A DNA stretch of 64,000 nucleotides from Nucisporomicrobium flavum (GTDB lineage: Bacteria; Actinomycetota; Actinomycetes; Mycobacteriales; Micromonosporaceae): the NCBI RefSeq assembly GCF_016464385.1, contig NZ_JADMLH010000012.1:1-64000 (forward strand). The letters run 5' to 3'. The position numbers were made by a program, and so were the translations under genes. Below the pieces are notes generated by a model. That model had not been told where the DNA came from and made no database searches. It saw only the letters and a list, made by a program, of their open reading frames with translations. Shown in pieces: positions 1 to 8,395 of the stretch; the stretch's first letter is position 1; every line of letters starts with the position of its first letter.

Positions 1-132
1 CCAGGCCATCGGCAACGGCAGGGCGGCCACTCCTCGGAAACCACCCAACGACAAGAAACCATCAGCCACACCCCACCGTCCCCGGGCATCCAGGGCATCA
101 CCCCAGACGATCAACAACCTTATGGAGAGACC
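1..132. other. Left-edge stretch without a recognisable gene
   Basis: No convincing coding frame or structured element is seen here. A GGAGAG Shine-Dalgarno-like sequence at about 124-129 belongs to the gene starting at 133. The region may hold the promoter of that gene or the end of something outside the window. Confidence 0.4.
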
Positions 133-768
133 ATGGTGAGCAACCCGGCACCGGGCCTGAAACACCCCGTTCCGCAGGCGCGCCCCGCTGTGCCCGAGCC
201 TCGGGACGCCGGTTCGGTCCGTGCGGTGCCCGAGCCCCGGAACGCCGGCTCGCCCGGGATGCCCGTGACGTCCGGTGCGGCCGCCGGGCCCGGCCCGCGA
301 ACGTACGGCCTGGCCCACGCTCCCACGGCCGGCACCCAGGCGGCGCCCACGGTCCCCGCCAACCTCCTGCCCAGCCGCACCCCGGCCCAGCTGCTCGCCA
401 TCGCGCGCCAAGGCCTCGCGGAAGCGGCCCGCACCCGCCCCGACGGCCTGCGCTACGCGGCCGCCCACCTCGCGGCCCTCCGAGCGGCCGCCGCCGTGCT
501 CGCCGCCCGTGCCAGACCGGCCGCACCCACCCGCCGCAACCGCGTCACCAGCACCTGGTCCCTCCTGGTCCTGGTGGCCCCCGAGTTCGGCGACTGGGCC
601 AGCTACTTCGCCCTCGGCGCCACCAAACGAGCAGCCGCAGAGGCCGGCATCCCCCGCGTGGTCACGGCCCGCGAGGCGGACGACCTCCTGACGGCGGCGG
701 AGACCTTCGTGTCCCTCGTGCAGGCGGCCCTCGGCCTGGCATACCAACCCAGCCTCGAAGCCGCCTGA
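133..768 (+). CDS. SAV_6107-type HEPN domain protein
   Basis: A 211-residue protein. The first 70 or so residues are a Pro/Ala/Arg-rich tail with a repeated PEPR(D/N)AGS pattern. Residues 75-205 form a compact all-helical domain containing the stretches LLAIARQGLAEAA, YAAAHLAALRAAAA and SWASYF-like DWASYFALGATK, which fits the SAV_6107-like HEPN family. HEPN proteins include RNases and nucleotidyltransferase partners, but I do not see a clear RX4-6H motif, so no activity is claimed. Genes of this family often sit just ahead of the actinobacterial imuA'-imuB-dnaE2 operon, as here, which hints at a DNA-damage link. A start at 133 follows GGAGAG. A later start is possible because the N-terminal tail is low complexity. 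Confidence 0.65.
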   Translation: MVSNPAPGLKHPVPQARPAVPEPRDAGSVRAVPEPRNAGSPGMPVTSGAAAGPGPRTYGLAHAPTAGTQAAPTVPANLLPSRTPAQLLAIARQGLAEAARTRPDGLRYAAAHLAALRAAAAVLAARARPAAPTRRNRVTSTWSLLVLVAPEFGDWASYFALGATKRAAAEAGIPRVVTAREADDLLTAAETFVSLVQAALGLAYQPSLEAA

Positions 769-1152
769 CCACCTGGCGCGAGGCACGGACAGCCGGGAGC
801 CATTGCGTCCGATCGTTCGGCGCTCGTGGCGGTGCATCGGGTGTCCGGTGCGTCGGGGCTCACGGCGTTTGAAGCTGCGGGTGCCGAAGCTTACGGCGTT
901 TGAGGCTGCGGGTGTCTGGGGTCTTCAGCTCTGCTGCTGCTCCTTCGCTCGCGGTTCTTGGCCGTGGCGTCCCGCGCCTCCCTGCCGCACCCGTCGCGCT
1001 GGACGAGGTCCCGGTTTCCGCGACCCCTTGGGTGGTGTGTCGATGCCACGTATGGGCGCGAGCGGGCTGCCGGTGTCGCGTATGGCGTGAGCGGGCTGCC
1101 GGAACCATGCATGGACCCGTCCGACCCGGCGGATCCATAAAGATCAACTTCA
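769..1152. other. Intergenic region with short direct repeats ahead of the mutasome operon
   Basis: 384 bp without a credible gene. It holds a 22-bp direct repeat, ACGGCGTTTGARGCTGCGGG plus TG, at 862-883 and 893-914 (period 31), a second pair containing GAGCGGGCTGCCGG around 1060-1100, and a perfect palindrome CCATGCATGG at 1105-1114. A/T-rich CATAAAGATC at about 1135-1144 could be part of a promoter for imuA'. I found no clear LexA box (GAAC-N4-GTTC type) by eye. Confidence 0.5.
862..914. repeat. Two copies of a 22-bp direct repeat, period 31
   Basis: The two copies differ at one base (A/G). They lie in the non-coding leader of the imuA'-imuB-dnaE2 operon and could be operator half-sites or just local duplication. 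Confidence 0.6.
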
Positions 1153-1176
1153 GTGAGTGCACAGCGGGGCGGGACG

Positions 1177-2439
1177 ATGGCCGGGCGCATGATCAACAGT
1201 GCTGCGGCTCTTGCTGAGCTGGTACGGCCCGCCGGGGAGACCGGCGAGAGCGGGATGCACCGGGTGCTGCCGGTGCATGCCGAACTGGGCGAACTGCTCC
1301 CGGGCCGCGGACTGCGCCGGGGCAGCACGGTCGCGGTCGGCCTCACCTTCGACACCGCCCGGCAGCCGGGAGACCGACGCGGACCGCGAGACCTGCGAGG
1401 TTCGGAAGACCTGCGAGGTCCGGGAGACCTGCGCGGGCCGGGGGAGGGGCGCGGGCCGGGGGAGGGGCGCGGGTCGCGGGCGTCAGGCTTTCCGTTGAAT
1501 CCGCCGGCGAAGAAGGCGCCGGGCCCGGGTCCGGCGGCGGGGGCAGGAGAAACGCCTTCCTTGCCGGAGGATCCGTCGCGGGCCGGTCCCGCGCCAGCCG
1601 GTCCCGCGCCAGCCGGTCCCGCGTCGACCGGTCCTGCGTCGGCCGGGACCGCGCTGGCCGGTCTTGCATCGGCTGGGGCTGCGTCGGCCGGGCTTTCGTC
1701 CGTCCGGCGTTCGTCGGCCGTCTCACCGGTGGCGGGTCCTTCTCTTGTCCGGGGTTCCTCGGTGGGCGACCGGGGCCGGGCCGTCGAACGGATCGGTAAC
1801 GGCGGTACCTCTCTTCTGCTGGCGCTTCTCTCCGCCGCCTCCCATGCCGGGTCCTGGTGCGCTGTCGTCGGCGTACCCGCGCTCGGTGCGCTCGCCGCCG
1901 CGCAGAGTGGGATTGCTCTGGAGCGGTTGGCGTTGGTGCCGAATCCGGGGCCCGAGTGGCCCACCGTGGTGGCCGCGCTGATCGACGGGGTCGATGTGGT
2001 CGTGGTCGCGGTTCCGGGGCCCGTCGCGCCTTCCGTGACCAGCCGGCTCGTGGCCCGGGCCCGGCAGCGGGGGTGTGTGCTCGTGCCGTACGGGCGGTGG
2101 GACGGTGCCGACGTCACGCTGCAGGTCACCCGGGGCCGGTGGGAGGGGCTGGGGGACGGGCGGGGGCGGCTGCGGCGGCGGGAGGTGACCGTTGTCGCTC
2201 GGGGGCGGGGGGCTGCGGCCCGGCCCAAGGAAGTGACCTTCTGGATGCCGGCGATCGCGGCCTCGCCCGTCATTCCCCCGGTTTCCGATCAGGTTGCGGC
2301 GCCCGAGGAAGAACAGGTGGAAGGGCTGCCGCCAGGAAAGGAAGCGGGACCGGCAAGGGAAGCGGAAGAGGGAGAGGGTGAGGGCCGCGGACCCGGCCCG
2401 AGGCGCTGGGGTGCCCTGTCCGTCGTGGAGCCGGCATGA
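1177..2439 (+). CDS. imuA': RecA-fold ImuA'-like mutasome subunit with an expanded repeat loop
   Basis: About 420 residues. The N-terminal part (VHAELGELLPGRGLRRGSTV) and the stretch GGTSLLLALLSAASHAGSWC followed by GVPALGALAAAQSGIALERL match the RecA-like fold of actinobacterial ImuA', the adaptor of the ImuB-DnaE2 translesion complex. Between these parts, about residues 71-173, sits a low-complexity insert. It is encoded by five 18-bp units (1387-1476; R/G/P/E/D/L-rich) and eight 15-bp units (1576-1695; A/S/G/P-rich). The insert falls in the loop that would carry the P-loop, so nucleotide binding is doubtful. The ATG at 1177 gives MAGRMINSAAALAELV; an in-frame GTG at 1153 is possible. The stop overlaps the imuB start (ATGA), so translation is probably coupled. 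Confidence 0.75.
   Translation: MAGRMINSAAALAELVRPAGETGESGMHRVLPVHAELGELLPGRGLRRGSTVAVGLTFDTARQPGDRRGPRDLRGSEDLRGPGDLRGPGEGRGPGEGRGSRASGFPLNPPAKKAPGPGPAAGAGETPSLPEDPSRAGPAPAGPAPAGPASTGPASAGTALAGLASAGAASAGLSSVRRSSAVSPVAGPSLVRGSSVGDRGRAVERIGNGGTSLLLALLSAASHAGSWCAVVGVPALGALAAAQSGIALERLALVPNPGPEWPTVVAALIDGVDVVVVAVPGPVAPSVTSRLVARARQRGCVLVPYGRWDGADVTLQVTRGRWEGLGDGRGRLRRREVTVVARGRGAAARPKEVTFWMPAIAASPVIPPVSDQVAAPEEEQVEGLPPGKEAGPAREAEEGEGEGRGPGPRRWGALSVVEPA
1387..1695. repeat. Two in-frame tandem repeat blocks inside imuA'
   Basis: Positions 1387-1476 hold five imperfect 18-bp units built on GAAGACCTGCGAGGTCCG. Positions 1576-1695 hold eight imperfect 15-bp units built on GCGCCAGCCGGTCCC. Both unit lengths are multiples of three, so the reading frame stays open. 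Confidence 0.8.
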
Positions 2440-4100
2440 GCATTCCCCGGACCCTGCTGCTCTGGTGCCCCGACTGGCCGGTCATCGCCGCGGAGATCGT
2501 GGAGGGGGTGCGCGCCGACGGGCCCGTTGCCGTGCTGCATGCGAATCGGGTGGTGGCTTGTTCCGAGGCGGCTCGGGCCGAGGGCGTGCGGCGGGGGTTG
2601 CGGCGGCGGGAGGCGCAGGGGCGCTGTCCCTCGCTGGTGGTCGTCGAGCATGATCCGGGGCGGGATGCGCGGGCCTTCGAGCCGGTCGTCGCCGCCGTGG
2701 AGGAGGTGGCCGTCGGGGTGGAGGTGGTACGGCCCGGGGCGTGCGCGCTGGCCGCCCGCGGTCCCTCCCGGTATTTCGGGGGCGAGGAGCGGGCCGCCGA
2801 GCGGATCGTCGAGCAGGTCGCGCAGGCATGCGCCGTGGAGGCCCAGGTGGGCGTCGCCGACGGGGTGTTCGCGGCGGGGCTGGCCGCCCGGGCGGGACGG
2901 ATCGTCGCTGCCGGGCGTACCCGGGATTTTCTCGCTTCGATGACCGTCGAGGCGCTGGAGCGGCCCGCCCTGACCGACCTGTTGCGCCGGCTCGGGGTGA
3001 AGACGCTGGGTGACTTCGCCGCGCTGCTCGCGTCCGACGTGCTGAGCCGGTTCGGGTTCGACGGGGCGCTCGCGCACCGGCTCGCCGCCGGGCTGGACCA
3101 TCGGCCGCTCGCCGTCCGGCAGCCGCCGCCCGACCTGGACGTGACCGACACGTACGAGGAGCCGCTCGAGCGGGTCGACGTGGCGGCGTTCGCCGGGCGG
3201 GCGCTGGCCGAGCGGCTGCACGAGCGGCTGGCCGCGTACGGGATGGCCTGCACCCGGCTGGGCATCGAAGCCGTCACCGCCGACGGCCAGGAGTTGCACC
3301 GGGTCTGGCGGCACGACGGTTTGCTGACCGCTGCGGCCATCGCGGAGCGGGTGCGCTGGCAGCTCGACGGCTGGCTGACCGGGGCCTGCCGGGGCGGCCC
3401 GGCGCGGCCCACCGCGGGGCTGGTCCGGCTGCGGCTGGTGCCCGACGGCGTCCTCGTCCACCTGGGACTGCAGCCGGGGCTGTGGGGGGACGCGGGCGCG
3501 GAGAAGGAGCGGGCGCATCGGGCGCTGAGCCGGATCCAGGGTCTGCTGGGGCCGGAGGCGGTGGTGACCGCGGTGGTCGGCGGGGGCCGGTCCGCCGACG
3601 ACCAGGTCCGGTTCGTGCCGTGGGGCGACGAGCGGGAACCGGCCCGGCCGGCCGCGCCCCAGCCCGGCCCGCATCCCGTGGTGATCGCCCGGGGGGAGCC
3701 GGGCCCGGCGGTGGTCGCCGAAGCCGAGCCGGGCCGGCCGACGGACCGGCTGAGGCCCGCGAAACCCGACAAGCGGCCGCCCTGGCCGGGCCGCATTCCC
3801 GGCCCGGCGCCGGCCCTGGTGCTGCCGCAGCCGGCGCCCGCGGTGGTGCTCGACGCCACGGGTACGCCGGTAGGAGTGAGCGCCCGCCTCGAGCTGACCG
3901 GCCACCCCGCGGTGCTGGTGCTGGGCGAGGAGGCCGCCGAGATCACCGGGTGGGCGGGGCCGTGGCCGGTGGACGAGCGCTGGTGGGCCGAGGGCGAGGG
4001 GCGGCGGCGCGCCCGGTTCCAGATGGCCGTGGCCGACGGCCGGGCGTTCCTGCTCAGCCTGGCATCGGGCCACTGGGCCGTCGAAGCGATCTACGACTAG
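2436..4100 (+). CDS. imuB: ImuB, catalytically inactive Y-family polymerase homologue
   Basis: A 554-residue Y-family protein that recruits DnaE2 to the sliding clamp during damage-induced translesion synthesis. The fold is recognisable (LLLWCPDWPVIAA at the N-terminus, palm/thumb region with LGVKTLGDFAALLASDVLSRFG). The acidic residues of active Pol IV are missing: where DinB has DMD and SLDE, this protein has CPDWP and a PGACALAARGPSRYFG stretch. QPGLWG at residues 346-351 resembles the clamp-binding QLPLWG motif known from mycobacterial ImuB. The C-terminal third (about 390-554) has a Pro-rich linker and a conserved WPVDERWW segment. It overlaps imuA' by four bases and is followed 9 bp later by dnaE2. 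Confidence 0.88.
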   Translation: MSIPRTLLLWCPDWPVIAAEIVEGVRADGPVAVLHANRVVACSEAARAEGVRRGLRRREAQGRCPSLVVVEHDPGRDARAFEPVVAAVEEVAVGVEVVRPGACALAARGPSRYFGGEERAAERIVEQVAQACAVEAQVGVADGVFAAGLAARAGRIVAAGRTRDFLASMTVEALERPALTDLLRRLGVKTLGDFAALLASDVLSRFGFDGALAHRLAAGLDHRPLAVRQPPPDLDVTDTYEEPLERVDVAAFAGRALAERLHERLAAYGMACTRLGIEAVTADGQELHRVWRHDGLLTAAAIAERVRWQLDGWLTGACRGGPARPTAGLVRLRLVPDGVLVHLGLQPGLWGDAGAEKERAHRALSRIQGLLGPEAVVTAVVGGGRSADDQVRFVPWGDEREPARPAAPQPGPHPVVIARGEPGPAVVAEAEPGRPTDRLRPAKPDKRPPWPGRIPGPAPALVLPQPAPAVVLDATGTPVGVSARLELTGHPAVLVLGEEAAEITGWAGPWPVDERWWAEGEGRRRARFQMAVADGRAFLLSLASGHWAVEAIYD

Positions 4101-4109
4101 GCGGGGGAG

Positions 4110-7100
4110 ATGGGTTTCCACAATCCACGGATGTCGTGGGGTGAGCTCGAGAAGACCCTGACGGGACAGCGGCACCTGCACGTCGTCGACCCCTTGGCGG
4201 TCGACGGTGACGGCGGTGACTCGCCCGCGTGGAGCCGTAAGCGGCAGCCGTACGAGGCCCCGGCGCTGATCCGCTCGGTCGGCGAGGACCGGTACGCGGA
4301 ACTGCACTGTCACACCAACTTCAGCTTCCTCGACGGCGCGAGCCACCCGGAGGAGCTGGCCGAGGAGGCGGCGAGGCTGGGGCTGACCGGGCTCGCCGTC
4401 ACCGACCACGACGGGTTCTACGGGGTGGTGCGGTTCTCCCAGGCCGCCCGTGAGCTGGGGCTCCCCACGATCTTCGGCGCCGAGCTGTCGCTGGACCTGA
4501 GCGCGCCGCAGAACGGCGAGGCGGACCCCGAGGGCCGGCACCTGCTCGCGCTCGCGCACGGCCCCGAGGGGTACGCGCGCCTGGCCCGGACGATCTCGCG
4601 CGGTCAGCTCGCGGGCAAGGAGAAGGGCAAGCCGGCGTACGGGGACCTGGAGCAGATCGCCGAGGTGCTGCGCGACCACGTGCTCGTGCTCACCGGATGC
4701 CGCAAGAGCAGTGTCCCGCGCGCGCTGGCCGCCGAGGGGCCGGTGGGGGCGGCGCGGGAGCTGGACCGGCTGGTGCGGCTGTTCGGGCGCGGCAACGTCG
4801 CCGTGGAGCTGACCGATCACGGGGACCCGTACGACGACGACCGCAACGAGGTGCTGTACGAGCTGGCGCGCAGCCGGAAGCTCGAGGTGGTCGCCACGAA
4901 CAACGTGCACTACGCGACCCCGGGGCGGCGGCGGCTCGCGACGGCGCTGGCGGCCGTACGGGCCCGGCGCAGCCTCGACGAGCTGGACGGCTGGCTGCCC
5001 GCGGCCGGCACCGCGCACCTGCGCAGCGGCACGGAGATGCGCAAGCGGTTCGCCGCGTACCCGGGCGCGGTGGAGAACGCGGCGATGTTCGGCGAGGACC
5101 TGGCGTTCGACCTGAACCTGGTGGCGCCGCGGCTGCCGGACTTCCCGATCCCGGAGCCGGGGCACACCGAGATGAGCTGGCTGCGGGAGCTGACCATGCG
5201 CGGCGCGCGGGAACGGTACGGGCCGCCGCAGGCGCATCCGAAGGCGTACGCGCAGATCGAGCACGAGCTGCGGATGATCGAGGAGCTGAACTTCCCCGGC
5301 TACTTCCTGGTGGTCTACGACATCGTGCGGTTCTGCCGCGAGAACAACATCTACTGCCAGGGGCGGGGCTCGGCGGCGAACTCGGCGGTCTGTTACGCGC
5401 TGCGCATCACCAACGTGGACGCGGTCGAGTACGACCTGCTGTTCGAGCGGTTCCTCGCGCCGGAGCGGGACGGCCCGCCGGACATCGACGTGGACATCGA
5501 GTCGGACCGGCGCGAGGAGGTGATCCAGCACGTGTACGCCAAGCACGGCCGGGAGCACACCGCGCAGGTCGCCAACGTGATCTCGTACCGGCCGCGGTCC
5601 GCCGTACGCGACATGGCCAAGGCCTTCGGGTTCTCGCCCGGGCAGCAGGACGCGTGGAGCAAGCAGATCGACCGGTGGGGCAGCGTGGCCGCGATCGACG
5701 TGGAGGACATCCCCGAGCAGGTGGTCGCCTTCGCCAACGAGGTCCAGAGTTTTCCGCGGCACCTGGGGATCCACTCCGGCGGCATGGTCATCTGCGACCG
5801 GCCGATCATCGAGGTGTGCCCGGTGGAGTGGGGGCGGATGCCGGGACGCACGGTGCTGCAGTGGGACAAGGACGACTGCGCGGCGATCGAGCTGGTCAAG
5901 TTCGACCTGCTCGGCCTCGGGATGCTGTCGGCGCTGCACTACGCGTACGACATGATCGAGTCCGACCTGGACATCAGCACCATGCGTCTCGACGACGACG
6001 AGGTGTACGCGATGCTGCGCCGAGCCGACTCGGTCGGCGTCTTCCAGGTGGAGAGCCGCGCGCAGATGGCGACGCTGCCCCGGCTGAAGCCGGACACGTT
6101 CTACGACCTGGTGGTCGAGGTGGCCCTGATCCGTCCCGGTCCGATCCAGGGCGGCTCGGTGCATCCCTTCATCCGACGCAAGAACGGGCTCGAGGAGCCG
6201 AGCGTTCCCCATCCGCTGATGGCGAACGCCCTGGCCAAGACACTCGGCGTGCCGCTGTTCCAGGAGCAGCTCATGCAGCTCGCGATCGACGTGGCGGGGT
6301 TCGACCCGGCCGAGGCCGACCAGCTGCGCCGGGCCATGGGCTCGAAGCGGTCGATGGAGAAGATGGAACGGATCAAGCGGCGGCTCTACGAGGGCATGGC
6401 CGAGCGCGGCATCACCGGTGAGCTCGCCGACGACCTGTTCCTGAAGCTCTCCTCGTTCGCCAACTACGGCTTCCCCGAGAGCCACGCTATGAGCTTCGCC
6501 TACCTGGTGTACGCCAGCGCCTGGCTGAAGCGCTACCACCCGGCGGCTTTCTGCGCGGCCCTGCTCAACGCGCAGCCGATGGGCTTCTACTCGCCGCAGT
6601 CGCTGGTGGACGACGCGCGCCGGCACGGCGTGGAGGTACGCCGCCCCGACATCAACCTCAGCGCCGCCGCCGCGACGCTGGAGTCGACGGCCACCACCAA
6701 GTGGGGTTCGGCGCCCGGGGAACCGCCGCACGCGTGGGGGCTCGGCGGGCCGGCCGTACGGATGGGCCTGCAGAGCGTACGCACCCTCGGCGACGAGCTG
6801 GCGAAGGCGATCGAGGACGAACGGACCGCGCACGGGCCGTACCGGGACATGGCCGATCTCGCCCGCCGGACCGGATGCTCGACCGCCCACCTGGAGGCCC
6901 TCGCGACCGCCGACGCCTTCGCCGGTTTCGGCCTGTCGCGCCGCGAGGCGCTGTGGGCGGCGGGTGCCGCGGCGCAGGACCGGCCCGGCCGGCTGCCCGG
7001 CACGGTCACCGGCACCGAGGCGCCCACCCTGCCCGGCATGGGCGACGTCGACAAGCTGGTCGCGGACGTCTGGGCGACGGGCCTGTCGCCGGACGCGCAC

Positions 7101-7451
7101 CCGGCGCAGTTCATCCGGGAGCAGCTCACCCGCCGGGGCGCGCTGCCGATCTCCGGGCTGGGCCGGGTCGAGGCCGGCACCCGGATCCGGGTGGGCGGCA
7201 TCGTCACCCACCGGCAGCGGCCGGCGACCGCGGGCGGGGTCACGTTCATCAACCTGGAGGACGAGACCGGGATGCTCAACGTGACCTGCTCGCCGGGGCT
7301 GTGGCAGCGGTACCGGCGGGTGGCCCGGACCAGCGCGGCGCTGCTGGTACGGGGGCGGCTGGAGAAGACCGAGGGGGTGCTGAACCTGGTCGCCGACCGG
7401 CTCGAGGCCGTCACCCCTCCGGTCACGCCGGCCTCCCGCGACTTCCGCTGA
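4110..7451 (+). CDS. dnaE2: DnaE2, error-prone C-family DNA polymerase
   Basis: A 1113-residue polymerase of the DnaE2 class, the catalytic part of the mutasome. The PHP domain begins near residue 64 with YAELHCHTNFSFLDGASH. The polymerase active site is PDIDVDIESDRREEV with Asp458 and Asp460. LVKFDLLGLGML carries the expected third aspartate. Helix-hairpin-helix sequence and an OB-fold (GGIVTHRQRPATAGGVTFIN) follow, and the end is shorter than in replicative DnaE1. The start at 4110 gives MGFHNPRMSWGELE, typical of DnaE2; the ATG at 4131 is an alternative. It forms an operon with imuA' and imuB. A second, replicative alpha subunit (dnaE1) lies at 57.3 kb. Confidence 0.95.
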   Translation: MGFHNPRMSWGELEKTLTGQRHLHVVDPLAVDGDGGDSPAWSRKRQPYEAPALIRSVGEDRYAELHCHTNFSFLDGASHPEELAEEAARLGLTGLAVTDHDGFYGVVRFSQAARELGLPTIFGAELSLDLSAPQNGEADPEGRHLLALAHGPEGYARLARTISRGQLAGKEKGKPAYGDLEQIAEVLRDHVLVLTGCRKSSVPRALAAEGPVGAARELDRLVRLFGRGNVAVELTDHGDPYDDDRNEVLYELARSRKLEVVATNNVHYATPGRRRLATALAAVRARRSLDELDGWLPAAGTAHLRSGTEMRKRFAAYPGAVENAAMFGEDLAFDLNLVAPRLPDFPIPEPGHTEMSWLRELTMRGARERYGPPQAHPKAYAQIEHELRMIEELNFPGYFLVVYDIVRFCRENNIYCQGRGSAANSAVCYALRITNVDAVEYDLLFERFLAPERDGPPDIDVDIESDRREEVIQHVYAKHGREHTAQVANVISYRPRSAVRDMAKAFGFSPGQQDAWSKQIDRWGSVAAIDVEDIPEQVVAFANEVQSFPRHLGIHSGGMVICDRPIIEVCPVEWGRMPGRTVLQWDKDDCAAIELVKFDLLGLGMLSALHYAYDMIESDLDISTMRLDDDEVYAMLRRADSVGVFQVESRAQMATLPRLKPDTFYDLVVEVALIRPGPIQGGSVHPFIRRKNGLEEPSVPHPLMANALAKTLGVPLFQEQLMQLAIDVAGFDPAEADQLRRAMGSKRSMEKMERIKRRLYEGMAERGITGELADDLFLKLSSFANYGFPESHAMSFAYLVYASAWLKRYHPAAFCAALLNAQPMGFYSPQSLVDDARRHGVEVRRPDINLSAAAATLESTATTKWGSAPGEPPHAWGLGGPAVRMGLQSVRTLGDELAKAIEDERTAHGPYRDMADLARRTGCSTAHLEALATADAFAGFGLSRREALWAAGAAAQDRPGRLPGTVTGTEAPTLPGMGDVDKLVADVWATGLSPDAHPAQFIREQLTRRGALPISGLGRVEAGTRIRVGGIVTHRQRPATAGGVTFINLEDETGMLNVTCSPGLWQRYRRVARTSAALLVRGRLEKTEGVLNLVADRLEAVTPPVTPASRDFR

Positions 7452-7540
7452 GCGGCCGCTATATTTCCGTTCCGCGCGTCTTGCACCTTTTGAGGCGTAG
7501 ACCGGATGCGCACGGAAACGTACGACGGGGGAGTGGCGTC

Positions 7541-7936
7541 ATGATCCGTACCATCGGGCTGTCCGCGGTCTTCGTGCTCGCCCTGGCGAGCCCGGCCGCC
7601 GCAGCGACCTCTGGCGGCGCGGCTGCCGCCGCCGCGAAGCGGAGTGAACTGGTGCTGAGCTACGAGGCCGACGCCGGTTACGCGGCGGCGGTCGTGCTGC
7701 GGTGCGACCCGGCCGGCGGCGCGCACCCGAAGAAGGGCAAGGCCTGCCAGGCGCTGGCGAAGGTGCACGGCCGGCCCGAGCGGCTCAAGCCCGCCAAGGT
7801 CATGTGCACGATGGAGTACGCGCCGGTCACCGCGCGGATCGAGGGCACCTGGCACGGCCGTACGGTCGACTGGACGCACACCTTCGGCAACCGCTGCGAC
7901 CTGGCCCGCACGATGGGCGTGATCATGGCGTTCTGA
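7541..7936 (+). CDS. Subtilisin-inhibitor-like (SSI family) secreted protease inhibitor
   Basis: 131 residues. A signal peptide (MIRTIGLSAVFVLALASPAAAA) is followed by an SSI domain ending GTWHGRTVDWTHTFGNRCDL...MAF, close to the classic Streptomyces subtilisin inhibitor C-terminus. The four conserved cysteines are present (C55, C69, C89, C119) and should form two disulfides. The reactive-site segment reads CTMEYAP with Met91 at P1, the residue used by SSI itself, so the expected target is a subtilisin-type protease; Glu92 at P1' is less usual. The ATG at 7541 sits after GGGGGAG and begins the signal peptide. A subtilase gene lies 460 bp downstream on the same strand, beyond a decayed TetR gene. 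Confidence 0.88.
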   Translation: MIRTIGLSAVFVLALASPAAAATSGGAAAAAAKRSELVLSYEADAGYAAAVVLRCDPAGGAHPKKGKACQALAKVHGRPERLKPAKVMCTMEYAPVTARIEGTWHGRTVDWTHTFGNRCDLARTMGVIMAF

Positions 7937-8257
7937 GCAGGGCGCCGGCCATCGCGCCGGCCTCGCGGACGGACAGGCCCTCGCGCAACCCGAAGCGGGC
8001 GGCGTCGTACACGGCTTTGAGCACTGTGGCCTTGCCGCCGACTGCGGCATGACGGACTGCACCGGAGCGCAGCGGAGGGCCGGGACGGCATGCCCGTCAG
8101 GCGCTGTTGGAGACGGTCTGCGGGCTGACGGCCGCCCGTGGGCGATCGCCTCGACGGTCGTGCCGGTGCAGCCGCGGCGCAGGAACAGGTCGCGGGCGGC
8201 CGCCAGCACCTTCCGGCGGGTCTCCCGGACCTGCTCCGCGCGGGCTGCAGACGTCAT
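7937..8257 (-). pseudogene. Decayed TetR-family regulator
   Basis: Reading leftward from an ATG at 8257, the first 39 residues are a good TetR N-terminus (RAEQVRETRRKVLAAARDLF, then TGTTVEAIA). The frame then breaks near 8143-8148. In the shifted frame the recognition helix continues as VSPQTVSNSA and hits a stop. About 50 bp later the same frame resumes with VGGKATVLKAVYDAARFGLR, the next TetR segment, which runs to the SSI gene end. So the gene has a frameshift, an insert between VSPQTVSNS and VGGK, and no C-terminal ligand domain. Confidence 0.75.
8048..8104. repeat. Small palindromic insert in the TetR remnant
   Basis: The stretch separating the two halves of the TetR helix-turn-helix begins GGCATGACGGACTGCACC and ends GACGGCATGCCCGTCAGGC, imperfect inverted copies sharing TGACGG and TGC blocks. 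The centre is also partly self-complementary (CCGGAGCGCAGCGGAGGGCCGG). It looks like a short palindromic (REP-like) insertion, but I cannot show other copies in this window. Confidence 0.4.
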
Positions 8258-8395
8258 GAGCAACGATCTTGGAAAGGCCGGCCGCATCTCCCCATGACCT
8301 CTGTCGGATGTCCGTCAGTAGCGGGGCAGAACGTCCGAAGAGTGGCGAGCGTCTATGTCCTGCCGGGAGTGACCCGGTTCGTCGGGGGAGGACGC

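Noticed and set aside
769-1152. LexA-type SOS box before the mutasome operon
   Set aside because: I looked for GAAC-N4-GTTC-like dyads and found none. Another damage regulator may act, but no site can be supported by eye.
2289-7211. Very long open frame on the minus strand opposite imuB/dnaE2, and similar ones opposite the protease gene, leuS and dnaE1
   Set aside because: High G+C removes stop codons from several frames. These translations are low-complexity Arg/Pro/His-rich and match no family, while the opposite strand encodes clear conserved proteins.
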